Assembly: GCA_947177685.1 (NCBI GenBank)
Contig: CAMWVE010000013.1
Span: 1 to 64,000, forward strand
DNA from: an uncultured Porphyromonadaceae bacterium
Lineage (GTDB): Bacteria; Bacteroidota; Bacteroidia; Bacteroidales; Muribaculaceae
DNA: 64,000 nt
Direction of reading: 5' to 3'
Below the pieces are notes generated by a model. It was not told where the DNA came from. It made no database searches and saw only the letters and a program-made list of their open reading frames with translations. Positions 16,185-25,093 of the stretch are shown piece after piece. The stretch's first letter is position 1, and every line of letters starts with the position of its first letter. The position numbers and the translations under genes are program-made.

Positions 16185-17779
16185 CAACTTTCCTTATTTC
16201 ACTCGCAATCCTGATCATCGGCTATGTCATCTACGGTTTCATAGCCGAAAAAATCTTTGGTGTGGAGCCTGAACGGACCACACCGGCAATAGCCAACAAC
16301 GACGGCATCGATTTCATTGTGATGCCTACATGGAAAGTGTTCCTGATTCAGTTCCTTAACATAGCCGGACTCGGTCCGGTATTCGGTGCCATAATGGGTA
16401 TTATGTTCGGTCCGGCAGCTTTCCTGTGGATTGTGTTCGGAACAATATTTGCCGGTGCTGTGCATGACTTCATATCAGCTATGATTTCGCTGCGTTCCAA
16501 TGGCAGTTCTCTTCCTGAGATTGTAGGACATGAATTGGGTGGCACCGTAAGAAATGTGATGCGTGTGTTTTCCATCGTTCTGCTCATACTCGTCGGAGTT
16601 GTATTCGTCATCACTCCGGCAGGTCTGTTGGCAGACCTAACCCATGCCACAGACAGTAATGCTTTGGCACAAGGGCTCATTGAAAACACTGACTGGCTTG
16701 CCGATGCTCTGGGCAATCCTGAATGGTACTATAAAATGCTCGATAATGTTGCCTCTTTTATGGCATGGATTGGAGTATCTCTTGACAAAACCGTGTGGGT
16801 AGGCATTATTCTTGTTTATTATATGCTTGCCACCGTACTGCCCATAGACAAGCTTATCGGCAACCTTTACCCATTGTTTGGATTCGCGCTGTTGTTTATG
16901 GCAGTTGGGATATTCGTGGTCCTGATCTACGGTTCAATCACCGGCACAGTAACCATTCCTGACGGTCTCACCGACGGGCTGCACACCCGCTACAAGGGAG
17001 ATGCGGCTCTGACTCACCCCATCTTTCCAATGATGTTTGTGTCGATTGCCTGTGGCGCAATATCAGGATTTCATGCCACCCAGTCACCGATGATGGCGCG
17101 CTGTCTGAAAAACGAGAAACTCGCTCGACCCGTATTTTACGGCGCAATGGTTACAGAAGGATTCGTGGCGCTGATATGGGCTGCCGGTGCCATTGCATTC
17201 GTAGGCGGATATGACGCTATGAGCGAATATATGAAAACAAACACTCCCGGAAGCCTTGTTCATGATCTGTCATTTGACTGGCTCGGCACTTTCGGAGGGC
17301 TGCTCGCCATGATAGGTGTCATAGCAGCACCCATTTCTACCGGCGACACTGCACTGCGTAGCGCACGCCTGATTGTGGCTGACTTCATGAAGATGAGCCA
17401 GAAGAAATTCCTGTCGCGACTGGCTATCTCAATACCTATCTTTGCCATTGTCTTTGCCATGATGTTCATTGACTTCAACGTGCTGTGGCGTTACTTTGCA
17501 TGGAGCAACCAGACTCTTGCGGTGTTCACTCTGTGGGCATGCACCGTCTATCTCGCAAGGAAAAAGAAGTTCTACTACATCACCCTTCTACCTGCAATAT
17601 TCATGACAGCGGTAAGCGTCAGCTATCTCATGTTTTCACCACGTCCGGAAGGTCTTGGCATCAACTGGGGAATTTCCGTGGCTGCGGGAGTTTGTGTGGC
17701 AATCTCCTTTACCGCACTGTTCTATAATTTCCTGCGGAAATACAACAATAACAAAATAACCCGCAAATTTGACTATTGA
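16181..17779 (+). CDS. cstA: CstA-family carbon starvation / peptide or pyruvate transporter
   Basis: CstA-type proteins are large inner-membrane transporters; in E. coli, members import peptides or pyruvate. The 532-aa protein has many hydrophobic spans and the family segments GPVFGAIMGIMFGP, GTIFAGAVHDFISA, CGAISGFHATQSPM and APISTGDTALRSARL. It is shorter than the E. coli proteins (about 700 aa), as is usual for the short CstA form. It overlaps the genes on both sides. No LytTR-type two-component genes are near. Confidence 0.92.
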   Translation: MTTFLISLAILIIGYVIYGFIAEKIFGVEPERTTPAIANNDGIDFIVMPTWKVFLIQFLNIAGLGPVFGAIMGIMFGPAAFLWIVFGTIFAGAVHDFISAMISLRSNGSSLPEIVGHELGGTVRNVMRVFSIVLLILVGVVFVITPAGLLADLTHATDSNALAQGLIENTDWLADALGNPEWYYKMLDNVASFMAWIGVSLDKTVWVGIILVYYMLATVLPIDKLIGNLYPLFGFALLFMAVGIFVVLIYGSITGTVTIPDGLTDGLHTRYKGDAALTHPIFPMMFVSIACGAISGFHATQSPMMARCLKNEKLARPVFYGAMVTEGFVALIWAAGAIAFVGGYDAMSEYMKTNTPGSLVHDLSFDWLGTFGGLLAMIGVIAAPISTGDTALRSARLIVADFMKMSQKKFLSRLAISIPIFAIVFAMMFIDFNVLWRYFAWSNQTLAVFTLWACTVYLARKKKFYYITLLPAIFMTAVSVSYLMFSPRPEGLGINWGISVAAGVCVAISFTALFYNFLRKYNNNKITRKFDY

Positions 17780-17783
17780 ACCT

Positions 17784-18620
17784 GTGAACTCCGAGCAACT
17801 CATATCACTCATTGGCGACAGCAGGAAATACACACTTCACTCCCACACTGAATTCTGCGACGGTCGCGCACAAATGGAGGCGTTCGCCCGTAAAGCGGTT
17901 GAAATGGGATTTGATTTCTACGGGTTCTCACCCCACTCTCCCCTGCCGGTGGTTTCAGGTTGCAACATGCTTGCCGGAAAAGTAGGTTGCTACTTAGAGG
18001 AAGTGGATAATATTCGCCGGCGACATGGCGACCATGTCAGGTTCCTTGCGTCCATGGAGATTGACTATCTTGGTGAACAGTGGGGTCCCTCCCACCCCTT
18101 TTTTCAGTCACTCCCGCTCGACTACAGAATAGGCTCGGTGCATTTCGTGCCTACCCGCGACAATGAGCCTATTGATGTCGATGGCAGTCCCGAACGGTTT
18201 GCGATGAGAATGAACACAAAGTTCAACCGTGACATACGCTATGTTGTCGAGAAATTCTATGAACACTCCATCATGATGGTGCAACAGGGAGGGTTCGAAA
18301 TCATAGGTCACTTTGACAAAATTGGAGAAAACAGCAGTCGGTTTGCACCCGGTATAGAGAACGAGTCATGGTACATGTCACTGGTCGATGAACTGATTGA
18401 CAACATAATAGCCAAGAAAATCATCGTCGAGATCAACACCAAAGTCTATGCCGAGCGTGGCAGACTGTTTCCAGCTGTCCGCTATTGGAAAAAACTGATT
18501 GACAACAATGTTCCTTTAGTTGTCAATAGCGACGCACATGTTCCGGCACTAATCGACGCTTCGCGTCAGGAAGTTTTTGACATGCTTGATTCTGTCAAAA
18601 AAGCAGGAACGGGCTGTTGA
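17784..18620 (+). CDS. PHP-domain phosphatase, histidinol-phosphatase-like
   Basis: The protein has the PHP metal motif YTLHSHTEFCDGRAQM near the N-terminus, GFSPHSPLPV, an internal Glu (SMEIDYL), IIGHFDKI and the last motif VVNSDAHVP. These are the four metal-binding motifs of the PHP superfamily, and the pattern and length (about 280 aa) fit HisJ-type histidinol-phosphatase. No his genes lie nearby, so the substrate is uncertain. No ATG is available at the beginning: GTG at 17784 is 4 bases after the cstA stop, while TTG at 17769 would overlap it. I chose GTG. Confidence 0.82.
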   Translation: MNSEQLISLIGDSRKYTLHSHTEFCDGRAQMEAFARKAVEMGFDFYGFSPHSPLPVVSGCNMLAGKVGCYLEEVDNIRRRHGDHVRFLASMEIDYLGEQWGPSHPFFQSLPLDYRIGSVHFVPTRDNEPIDVDGSPERFAMRMNTKFNRDIRYVVEKFYEHSIMMVQQGGFEIIGHFDKIGENSSRFAPGIENESWYMSLVDELIDNIIAKKIIVEINTKVYAERGRLFPAVRYWKKLIDNNVPLVVNSDAHVPALIDASRQEVFDMLDSVKKAGTGC

Positions 18621-18695
18621 TATTGGAATTTTTTCAGATATTGAAGCAGAATTCACACAGATTTAGTTAAATTTTTGCGATTTTTTATAAAAAAA

Positions 18696-18727
18696 TTTGC
18701 TAATTCCAGAATTAATATATAATTTTG
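18696..18727 (+). promoter_or_regulatory. consensus promoter with no downstream coding gene
   Basis: TTTG (18696-18699), exactly 20 bases, then TAATTTTG (18720-18727) is a perfect Bacteroidetes promoter. The start would be near 18733, and a terminator follows at 18772-18805, with no usable reading frame between. Confidence 0.85.
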
Positions 18728-18732
18728 TCCGT

Positions 18733-18805
18733 GTGTTTTTCATAGTATTAGATTAAGATAAAGGTTTAGACGAGGGTATGTCGGGAGACAAGCCCTCTTT
18801 TTTTT
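18733..18805 (+). ncRNA. candidate small RNA of about 72 nt
   Basis: The unit runs from the predicted start of the promoter at 18696-18727 to a terminator: GAGGG...TGTC, loop GGGA, GACA...CCCTC, then eight T residues (18798-18805). The 5' half is unstructured and AT-rich (TTTTTCATAGTATTAGATTA) and could pair with targets. No ORF fits inside. I have the impression that this 5' sequence recurs in other Bacteroidales, but that is memory, not a search. Alternatives are a short attenuated leader for the HU gene 200 bases downstream, or a member of a known Bacteroidales RNA family. Confidence 0.65.
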
Positions 18806-18941
18806 GATAGTAGCTTGGCGAATAAGTCCTGTGTATCTTGTAGAAAATTTAGTAGATAAACACCTCATTTGAGGCATTTTTATGAATATTTATGGGGTAA
18901 AAGAGGAAAAATACTGTTTTGTGGAAATTTTTTTAAAGAAT

Positions 18942-18975
18942 TTTGCGATTTTTTAAAATATTACTCCTATATTTG
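18942..18975 (+). promoter_or_regulatory. promoter of the HU gene
   Basis: TTTG (18942-18945), 22 bases, then TATATTTG (18968-18975). The spacing is slightly long. The leader would be about 25 bases before the ATG at 19006. Confidence 0.6.
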
Positions 18976-19005
18976 CCAAAAATATTCACTCCTAATAATA
19001 CAACC

Positions 19006-19278
19006 ATGAACAAAAGCGAACTCATCAATGCTATCGCAGAAAAAAGCCAACTGACAAAAGCTGAAGCTAAACGTGCTCTGGAAGCCGCTATCGAAACTGT
19101 TACTGAAGCTCTTGCTAAAGATGACAAAGTTACTCTCATTGGTTTCGGAACTTTCTCTGTTGCCAAAAAAGAAGAGCGTACCGGCATCAATCCCCGCACA
19201 AAAGAAACAATCGTTATCCCCGCCCGCAAAGCTATCAAATTCAAACCCGGAAGCGAACTTATCAATAAAGCAAAATAA
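19006..19278 (+). CDS. HU-family DNA-binding protein
   Basis: This 90-aa histone-like protein bends and compacts DNA as a dimer. I start at ATG 19006 (MNKSELINAIAEK), the standard HU N-terminus; upstream in-frame codons overlap the promoter. Conserved features are GFGTFSVAKKEERTGINP and the RNPxT-like arm, here NPRTKE, then IPARKAIKFKPG. A strong terminator follows within 15 bases, so it is transcribed alone. Confidence 0.97.
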   Translation: MNKSELINAIAEKSQLTKAEAKRALEAAIETVTEALAKDDKVTLIGFGTFSVAKKEERTGINPRTKETIVIPARKAIKFKPGSELINKAK

Positions 19279-19291
19279 GATTTCTCCACCA

Positions 19292-19334
19292 CAAAAAAAA
19301 GCAGGGTACGTTTTTTGCGTATCCTGCTTTTTTT
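19292..19334 (+). terminator. terminator of the HU gene
   Basis: AAAAAAAGCAGGGTACG pairs with CGTATCCTGCTTTTTTT around a T-rich loop. It has A and T runs on both sides, so it could act in both directions. A 19-bp sequence, TTTTTTATGCTAATAAACA, is duplicated in tandem directly after it (19329-19347 and 19348-19366). Confidence 0.9.
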
Positions 19335-19370
19335 ATGCTAATAAACATTTTTTATGCTAATAAACAAAGG

Positions 19371-19533
19371 CGGTGTGTCATAAAAAACCATCTGCGGTGT
19401 AGGTTTCGGTGTTCGGCTTCGGTCACAAACTTAGATTCCCACATGCATAAGCCTCATCCTAAACTCCTTGCATCTGACTAATTCCAACTAACTTAAAGAG
19501 GGTGAGCCAAAATTTGCATTTTGACTCACCCTC
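19371..19533. repeat. degenerate dispersed repeat, copy B, with terminator hairpin
   Basis: This shares ordered patches with 11101-11250: CCATCTGCGGTGT (19388-19400), CTTCGGTCA (19417-19425), a TGCATCTGACTAATTC-like patch and AACTTAAAGAGGGTGAG. It ends in the hairpin GAGGGTGAGCCAAAAT ... ATTTTGACTCACCCTC (19498-19533). On the minus strand the hairpin would end the transcript of the secreted protein at 19558. Copy B is about 15 bases longer than A in the middle. Confidence 0.7.
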
Positions 19534-19557
19534 ATCAAAATTTTACAATCTGTTGAT

Positions 19558-22146
19558 TCAGTTTCTGATAATCTGTTTACGGATTGAACCGTCAGAGTAG
19601 CGCACTATGTATAAGCCGCTTTCAGGCGATTCTACTCGCTGACCCTGAAGATTGAAGTATTCAACAGGTTCGGCTGTCATGTCGATGGCAACTCCTGTTA
19701 CACCGCTTTCCTCACTTGCAATGCGAATATCATCGATATACAGTGTGGTTGCAGCATCACAACCTTCGGCATGCAAGCCCAGATAGTAGATGCCGGGAGT
19801 TTCTACAAAGAACTTGATTGAGTAATCAGTCCATGCAGTGAATTTGGCTTTGTCATATTCCACGATCGGGAGTGTGAAAGTGCTGAAATCCTTAGCATCA
19901 GTTCCCAAGTAAGCGCCCCAACGGTGAGTGTCATACGACTTGCCTGACGCGCCGAAAGTAAGCACATAAGTACCTTCTTTATCAAACTTGATGGCAGGTG
20001 AAACAGCCCAGTCATTATACAAACCGTTGCTGGTTCCGTAGACATAAAGTTTAAGAACTTTATCGCCGGCAGGTGAATTTTTATCGGTAGCCATTGACCA
20101 TCCGGCACCACGCTGCTGGTGAGGATTTTCATTTGTAATGGTCCATTCGTCAGTTCCTTCCTCGAAGTTACATGAATAAGGAATTGATTCGGGAGCCTTG
20201 GTGATGGATACATTATCTATTTTAAGGGTGCAATAAGTGGCAGTGGTAGTGCCGTGGAACGCAAGGTGATATGTGCCCGCTTTTTCAATGGTGAATGTCG
20301 AACCGGGGCTCTTGATCCATGCACTTCCCACCTTTTCATCTTCATGTGACTCAATGTCAGCAACCATATTTGCGTCAACAGAGGGAGCATCGGCAATGTA
20401 GATTGACCATGAGTGGGTGTCACCTGAAAGAGAACCGTTCATCATATACTCAAGGCTGTATGTTCCGGGCTCAAATTCAATAGCAGGTGAGAACATGTAG
20501 TCGTTGCAGGGTTCTGCTGAACCGGCGCTCTTGAGCTGTGCGAAATTGCCGTCATAGCGCTGGTAGGCATATCCTGCTGCAACTGACCAACCGTAGGAAG
20601 TGTTTGTGTGATTATTCACGAATGTCCATAAAGAACCATCCTGATTGTTTTCGAATCCTGAGAAGTAAGGGATTGAAGCAGTTTTGACATAGGTAACAGT
20701 GTTGCTGTCATCGGCATAGCCAATCACACCGCAGGTAATAGGTTGAACGGAATAGTAATATGTTCCGGCTTCAGTGAGTTCGTCAACAAAAATTGTTTCT
20801 GCAATATTGTCACCGATTACATCTTCTTCCGTACCCTTTATTCGCCATACACGGTAAGTGATATTATCATAATCAGCATATCCGCCATGGTATGTTGCTG
20901 TGGGAGCTTTCCATGTGATAGTGACGGTTGCATTTTCGATTTCTGCCTTGAGATCAGTTACGGGCATCAGTTCATCCGCACCCACGAAAATTGTTTCAAC
21001 CGCGCCGCGACCATGTTCGTCACCGGCAACTGCTGCCACCATATATGACTGATTTCCACCCGGAGCGGCTTGATCAGTGTAGCTTGTGGCATCAGCAGGA
21101 AGTGTTGCTATGGGAGTTTCAGCACCAAGTCGGTATACATTCACGGCTGATACGGTTACCGGATTACCCTTGAGGTCTACCGTTGGAAGGGTCCAAGAAA
21201 GAATTGCATCGTTAGGATTATAATCCGCAATCTTTATGGTCAGATCAGCGGGTGCTTCAGGACCTTTGCCACTGAATTCCTTCTCAAAATACAAACCGGT
21301 CACCTCGGCGTTTGCTCCGAGTATGCTTGCCTCGTTTTTCCATTTAGTTTCAGGGTTAGGATCTTCTGCCATATATGAAGGCACACCTGTCGCCGGGTCT
21401 ATAGTCAGGAAATAACCGTAGTCAGGATGGCTCTGTGCCCAGTAGAGAACGCCTTCATTGTCGAAAGCCATTGACTGGAACTGATTGGTGGTGGCAATTG
21501 AGTGCTGACTACCAATCTGTGTAGCCTTTCCGGTGAACTTGTCGAGTTTGTAGAACTGACGGTATTCTCCCATGGCATAAAGATTACCTTCGGCATCGGC
21601 AGCAAGCGTAATGAGGCTTTCTTCTACCTCCTTGCCATTGCCGTCGATAGCTTTGAGATTGCCGGGAGAACCTACAACGATGCAATCGCCTGTATTCAGA
21701 TCCACAATGTTAAGCGATGTCGTGCCAATGGACGATGTAACAATCTTGTCCTCCACCAGCGCGTACATTGTATTGGTGGTATAGTCATAAGTCATATCCA
21801 CCACACGACGTGTGTCATTATAAAAATTCACACTCTTGAGAGTCTCAAAAGTCTTTGCATTGAGCACGCGATAGCCCATTGCCGATACACCGCCCATTAC
21901 ATCAGGATATACCTCAAATGTGTAGTAAATACCATCAACACATTCACCGGCTGAAACATGAGTCTCGCCGTAATTGCGCTTATCCATTGTGGGGGTAGCG
22001 AACTGCGATACGGGGAACGATATATAACCGAACATGTTTTTTTCGTCGCCCATCTGATAGCCGTGCGCCACAGACTCCGCACTCATGGCGGGAGCAAACG
22101 CAGATACAGCTATTGCTGATAAACCTAAGATTAACAACTTTTTCAT
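19558..22146 (-). CDS. large secreted protein with fibronectin-like and choice-of-anchor (jelly-roll) domains
   Basis: The 862-aa product has a signal peptide (MKKLLILGLSAIAVSAFAPA). Residues about 30-300 look like a propeller or WD-like region (AADAEGNLYAMGEYRQFYKL, MAFDNEGVLYWAQSHPDYGY). Two fibronectin type III-like domains follow (about 300-395 and 395-490). Then come two related 'cleaved adhesin/choice-of-anchor J' domains, beginning IPYFSGFENNQDGSLW and IPYSCNFEEGTDEW. The C-terminus EYFNLQGQRVESPESGLYI is the short sorting-like tail common in Bacteroidales surface proteins. The role is probably at the cell surface; the ligand is unknown. Transcribed alone. Confidence 0.85.
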   Translation of the reverse strand: MKKLLILGLSAIAVSAFAPAMSAESVAHGYQMGDEKNMFGYISFPVSQFATPTMDKRNYGETHVSAGECVDGIYYTFEVYPDVMGGVSAMGYRVLNAKTFETLKSVNFYNDTRRVVDMTYDYTTNTMYALVEDKIVTSSIGTTSLNIVDLNTGDCIVVGSPGNLKAIDGNGKEVEESLITLAADAEGNLYAMGEYRQFYKLDKFTGKATQIGSQHSIATTNQFQSMAFDNEGVLYWAQSHPDYGYFLTIDPATGVPSYMAEDPNPETKWKNEASILGANAEVTGLYFEKEFSGKGPEAPADLTIKIADYNPNDAILSWTLPTVDLKGNPVTVSAVNVYRLGAETPIATLPADATSYTDQAAPGGNQSYMVAAVAGDEHGRGAVETIFVGADELMPVTDLKAEIENATVTITWKAPTATYHGGYADYDNITYRVWRIKGTEEDVIGDNIAETIFVDELTEAGTYYYSVQPITCGVIGYADDSNTVTYVKTASIPYFSGFENNQDGSLWTFVNNHTNTSYGWSVAAGYAYQRYDGNFAQLKSAGSAEPCNDYMFSPAIEFEPGTYSLEYMMNGSLSGDTHSWSIYIADAPSVDANMVADIESHEDEKVGSAWIKSPGSTFTIEKAGTYHLAFHGTTTATYCTLKIDNVSITKAPESIPYSCNFEEGTDEWTITNENPHQQRGAGWSMATDKNSPAGDKVLKLYVYGTSNGLYNDWAVSPAIKFDKEGTYVLTFGASGKSYDTHRWGAYLGTDAKDFSTFTLPIVEYDKAKFTAWTDYSIKFFVETPGIYYLGLHAEGCDAATTLYIDDIRIASEESGVTGVAIDMTAEPVEYFNLQGQRVESPESGLYIVRYSDGSIRKQIIRN

Positions 22147-22180
22147 AATAATTGATTTATATTACTATTGGAATATATTG

Positions 22181-22211
22181 CAAATTTACACATTATATTT
22201 GAAACTGCAAT
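22181..22211 (-). promoter_or_regulatory. promoter of the large secreted protein
   Basis: The minus strand reads ATTG, 19 bases, then TAAATTTG (22181-22188). The -7 box is perfect and the -33 box is a 3-of-4 match. The leader to the ATG at 22146 would be about 30 bases. Confidence 0.6.
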
Positions 22212-22266
22212 CAATATAACGCTAAAATTAAGGTTTATGTCAAAAATAGCTATTTATTAAACCTAA

Positions 22267-22304
22267 AGAGGGGGCGCAAAAATCTATATTTTGGCACACC
22301 CTCT
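22267..22304 (-). terminator. terminator of lon, related to the dispersed-repeat hairpin
   Basis: AGAGGGGGCGCAAAAAT and ATTTTGGCACACCCTCT form an imperfect stem with three mismatches, about 25 bases after the lon stop. The stem sequence resembles those of the hairpins at 11214-11250 and 19498-19533. Confidence 0.65.
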
Positions 22305-22328
22305 CACTCTACTTTATTATTGATATTA

Positions 22329-24773
22329 CTATTTTGTCGGATTGAAATCTATTGCATCGACAGCGGGTTCATCAGTGACAGCTATTTCTATCACTTCCGG
22401 GATTGTTTCAACATAGTGGAATGTCATGCCATCGAGATATTTTTCAGGAATATCCATTATATCTTTCCTGTTCTTGTCACATAAAACAATCGTGTTTATG
22501 CCGGCTCGTTTTGCTGCCAGTATTTTTTCGCGTATTCCGCCTACCGGAAGTACCTTACCACGCAGAGTGATTTCACCTGTCATGGCTAATTTCTCCTTAA
22601 CCTTACGCTGAGTGAAGGCTGACACCATGGCAGTTACCATGGTTATGCCTGCCGACGGACCATCCTTGGGTATAGCGCCTTCGGGCACATGGACGTGAAG
22701 ATTGTATTTGTCAAACAGTTCTGCCGGGATACCGAACCGGTCAGCATGCGCTTTCACATATTGCAACGCTATGACGGCAGACTCCTTCATCACATCGCCC
22801 AGATTACCTGTCAACGTGAGTTTCTCACCTTTTCCGGGTGCTAACGATGCCTCGACATAAAGAATTTCTCCGCCTACTTCAGTCCATGCCAGACCTGCGA
22901 CCACACCTGCGAAATCGTTGTTTTCATAAAGCTCCTTCGACACTTTCTCAACACCGAGCAGACGCACCACATAGTCAGGGGTCAGCGTAACATTACTCTC
23001 CCCTTTGCGCATTTTTGCAAGAACCAGCTTCCGGATTATCGATGCAATGTTCTTTTCAAGCTGGCGCACACCACTTTCCGAGGTGTATGACTCAATTATT
23101 TTTCTGATAGCATCATCAGTGAACGTCACCTCTTCATCGGTCATGTTGCTTTCAGCAAGTTTTTTGGGGATAAGATGACGTTTTGCAATTTCAATCTTTT
23201 CCTCAAGCAGGTAGCCCGGAATATCAATGATTTCCATTCGGTCGAGCAACGGGCGCGAAAGAGTGGAAAGGGTGTTGGCAGTGGCTATGAACAACACGTT
23301 TGAAAGGTCATAGTCCACATCCACATAGTTGTCGTGGAAATGACAGTTCTGCTCGGGGTCAAGAACCTCAAGCAATGCAGCGGCAGGGTCACCTTTATAG
23401 TCTTTGCCAATTTTATCAACCTCATCCAAGAGAAGCACCGGATTGGTGGTGGAGCATTTTTTCAGAGCATCAATGACACGACCGGGAGCCGCGCCGATGT
23501 ATGTACGTCGATGACCTCGCAACTCAGCCTCGTCATGCAAGCCGCCGAGCGAAATACGCTGATACTCCCTGCCGAGAGCCGATGCAATGGACTTCCCGAG
23601 CGATGTCTTGCCAACGCCGGGAGCACCAACCAGACAGATTATCGGTGACCGTCCCTCGGGATTATTCATCAGCAGAGCTATTTGCTCGAGAATACGCTCC
23701 TTGACTTTCTCCAAACCGTAGTGGTCTCCTTCAAGGATAGCCTCAGCCTCGTCAAAATCCTTCAGATAGTCTGACGTGCTGTTCCAAGGCAGATCGAGCA
23801 GGGTTTCAAGATAAGTGTAAATGACAGAATAATCGGGAGTGGATGGATTCAATCGACGCAGTTTGTCAAGCTCTTTATTGAACGCCTTATCCACATGTTC
23901 CGGAAAATTTTTCTCCTCGGCGCGCTGAGCGAGCACCGATGCATCATCCTCATCTCCATAAAGCTCAGTGCGAATGGATTCCATCTGCTGCTGCAGAAAT
24001 GCCGCGCGTTTCTGCTCGTTCATGGCTTGTTTGGTCTTTTCCTGAATGTGCTGGGTGATATTGCTGTATTCAACGCACATGTTCAACTCCACAAGGAGTT
24101 CGTTGGCACGCTGACGCAGATGATCCTGTTTCAGCAAATCCACCTTGGTGGCTGTGCTCATGGGGAAATTCGTCGCCACCATGTTTATAATCAGCTCCGG
24201 CGAGTCCATGTTGTTGAGGTTGTAGATGAACTCCTGTCCACCATCCGGACCACTGTTTTTTATCAGTTTCTCAGCCGTTTGCTTGATATTATCCACCATT
24301 CGCAGGAACATGTCATATTTTGCACGGGGCTTATGATCCTTCACCACAGTCACATCAGCTGACAGTATTCCGGGCAAGGTCTTACCGGTGCCGGCACCTT
24401 TAACCATGATTTTATCACGGGCTACTACAATGATAGCCTTGGTGTCGTCAGGGAGCGGAAGAATTTGAAGAACCTCCACAACAACGCCTATGTCATATAG
24501 GTCAGCTACGGTAGGATTTTCTGTTTCCGGTTCAAGCTGACATACAACACCGATGGGGATGTGATGTTCGTAGGCATATTCTGCGAGTCGGAGCGAACTC
24601 TCACGACCAATATTGATCGGGATGGTCACACCGGGAAACATCACGAGATTGCGGGTGGGTAATATGGGAAGGTCAGTGGTGTCGACAGGGCGCAGGCGAC
24701 TTTTGGAAATGTCAATCTGTCCCATCTGCACCACCTTGGTGCCTTTAGCATCGTCTGTTGAAAAATCACTCAT
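22329..24773 (-). CDS. lon: ATP-dependent Lon protease
   Basis: Lon degrades misfolded and regulatory proteins in the cytosol. The 814-aa protein has the N-terminal substrate-binding domain (LPILPTRNLVMFPGV, about 35-245), a coiled region, the AAA+ module with GAPGVGKTS (Lys389), LLDEVDKIG and an arginine finger region, and the protease domain with the catalytic dyad Ser707 (KDGPSAGITM) and Lys750 (GGIREKILAAK). The length fits the LonA type. It is transcribed alone, diverging from the EF-G paralog. Confidence 0.98.
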   Translation of the reverse strand: MSDFSTDDAKGTKVVQMGQIDISKSRLRPVDTTDLPILPTRNLVMFPGVTIPINIGRESSLRLAEYAYEHHIPIGVVCQLEPETENPTVADLYDIGVVVEVLQILPLPDDTKAIIVVARDKIMVKGAGTGKTLPGILSADVTVVKDHKPRAKYDMFLRMVDNIKQTAEKLIKNSGPDGGQEFIYNLNNMDSPELIINMVATNFPMSTATKVDLLKQDHLRQRANELLVELNMCVEYSNITQHIQEKTKQAMNEQKRAAFLQQQMESIRTELYGDEDDASVLAQRAEEKNFPEHVDKAFNKELDKLRRLNPSTPDYSVIYTYLETLLDLPWNSTSDYLKDFDEAEAILEGDHYGLEKVKERILEQIALLMNNPEGRSPIICLVGAPGVGKTSLGKSIASALGREYQRISLGGLHDEAELRGHRRTYIGAAPGRVIDALKKCSTTNPVLLLDEVDKIGKDYKGDPAAALLEVLDPEQNCHFHDNYVDVDYDLSNVLFIATANTLSTLSRPLLDRMEIIDIPGYLLEEKIEIAKRHLIPKKLAESNMTDEEVTFTDDAIRKIIESYTSESGVRQLEKNIASIIRKLVLAKMRKGESNVTLTPDYVVRLLGVEKVSKELYENNDFAGVVAGLAWTEVGGEILYVEASLAPGKGEKLTLTGNLGDVMKESAVIALQYVKAHADRFGIPAELFDKYNLHVHVPEGAIPKDGPSAGITMVTAMVSAFTQRKVKEKLAMTGEITLRGKVLPVGGIREKILAAKRAGINTIVLCDKNRKDIMDIPEKYLDGMTFHYVETIPEVIEIAVTDEPAVDAIDFNPTK

Positions 24774-25093
24774 ATATATAATATAGGTATATTGCTTGTT
24801 TATGTCAGAGCTATAACATCACATTATTTGCTCAATAACAAAATTTGTGCCAAAGTTACGAAGAATTGACGGATTATGCTATCTGTTTCTTCATTTTTAC
24901 ATAATTTTTATATGAACATATATTTTTCTGATACGCTAACTGACTGAATAATTGCAGGTAACGCACAGTTGATAAAAAACTATGTTTTGTAACATATCAT
25001 TTATTTGCTCATAATCCAATAATATTTCTTACTTTTAGCAAACTTTTGAAACCTGACATAGTAAAACGAATTATAAACTCAAACTAAAATATC
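24774..25093. other. long AT-rich divergent intergenic region between lon and the EF-G paralog
   Basis: This 320-bp stretch has no ORF. A TAACTTTG -7 box on the minus strand (24851-24858) is a good candidate for the lon promoter. On the plus strand no full consensus is seen, but a small stem TATGTT/AACATA lies near 24990, and CTATGT occurs again inverted near 25060. The plus-strand gene may be controlled by an activator, which would explain the missing consensus; this is inference. Confidence 0.5.

Noticed and set aside
18943-19005. N-terminal extension of HU
   Set aside because: The codons overlap the HU promoter and the usual HU start is at 19006.
21502-21954. Plus-strand frame opposite the large secreted protein
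   Set aside because: It is antisense to a well-supported gene with signal peptide, and has no start site or family features.
23895-24362. Plus-strand frame opposite lon
   Set aside because: It is antisense to Lon coding sequence, with high Leu/His content typical of shadow frames.
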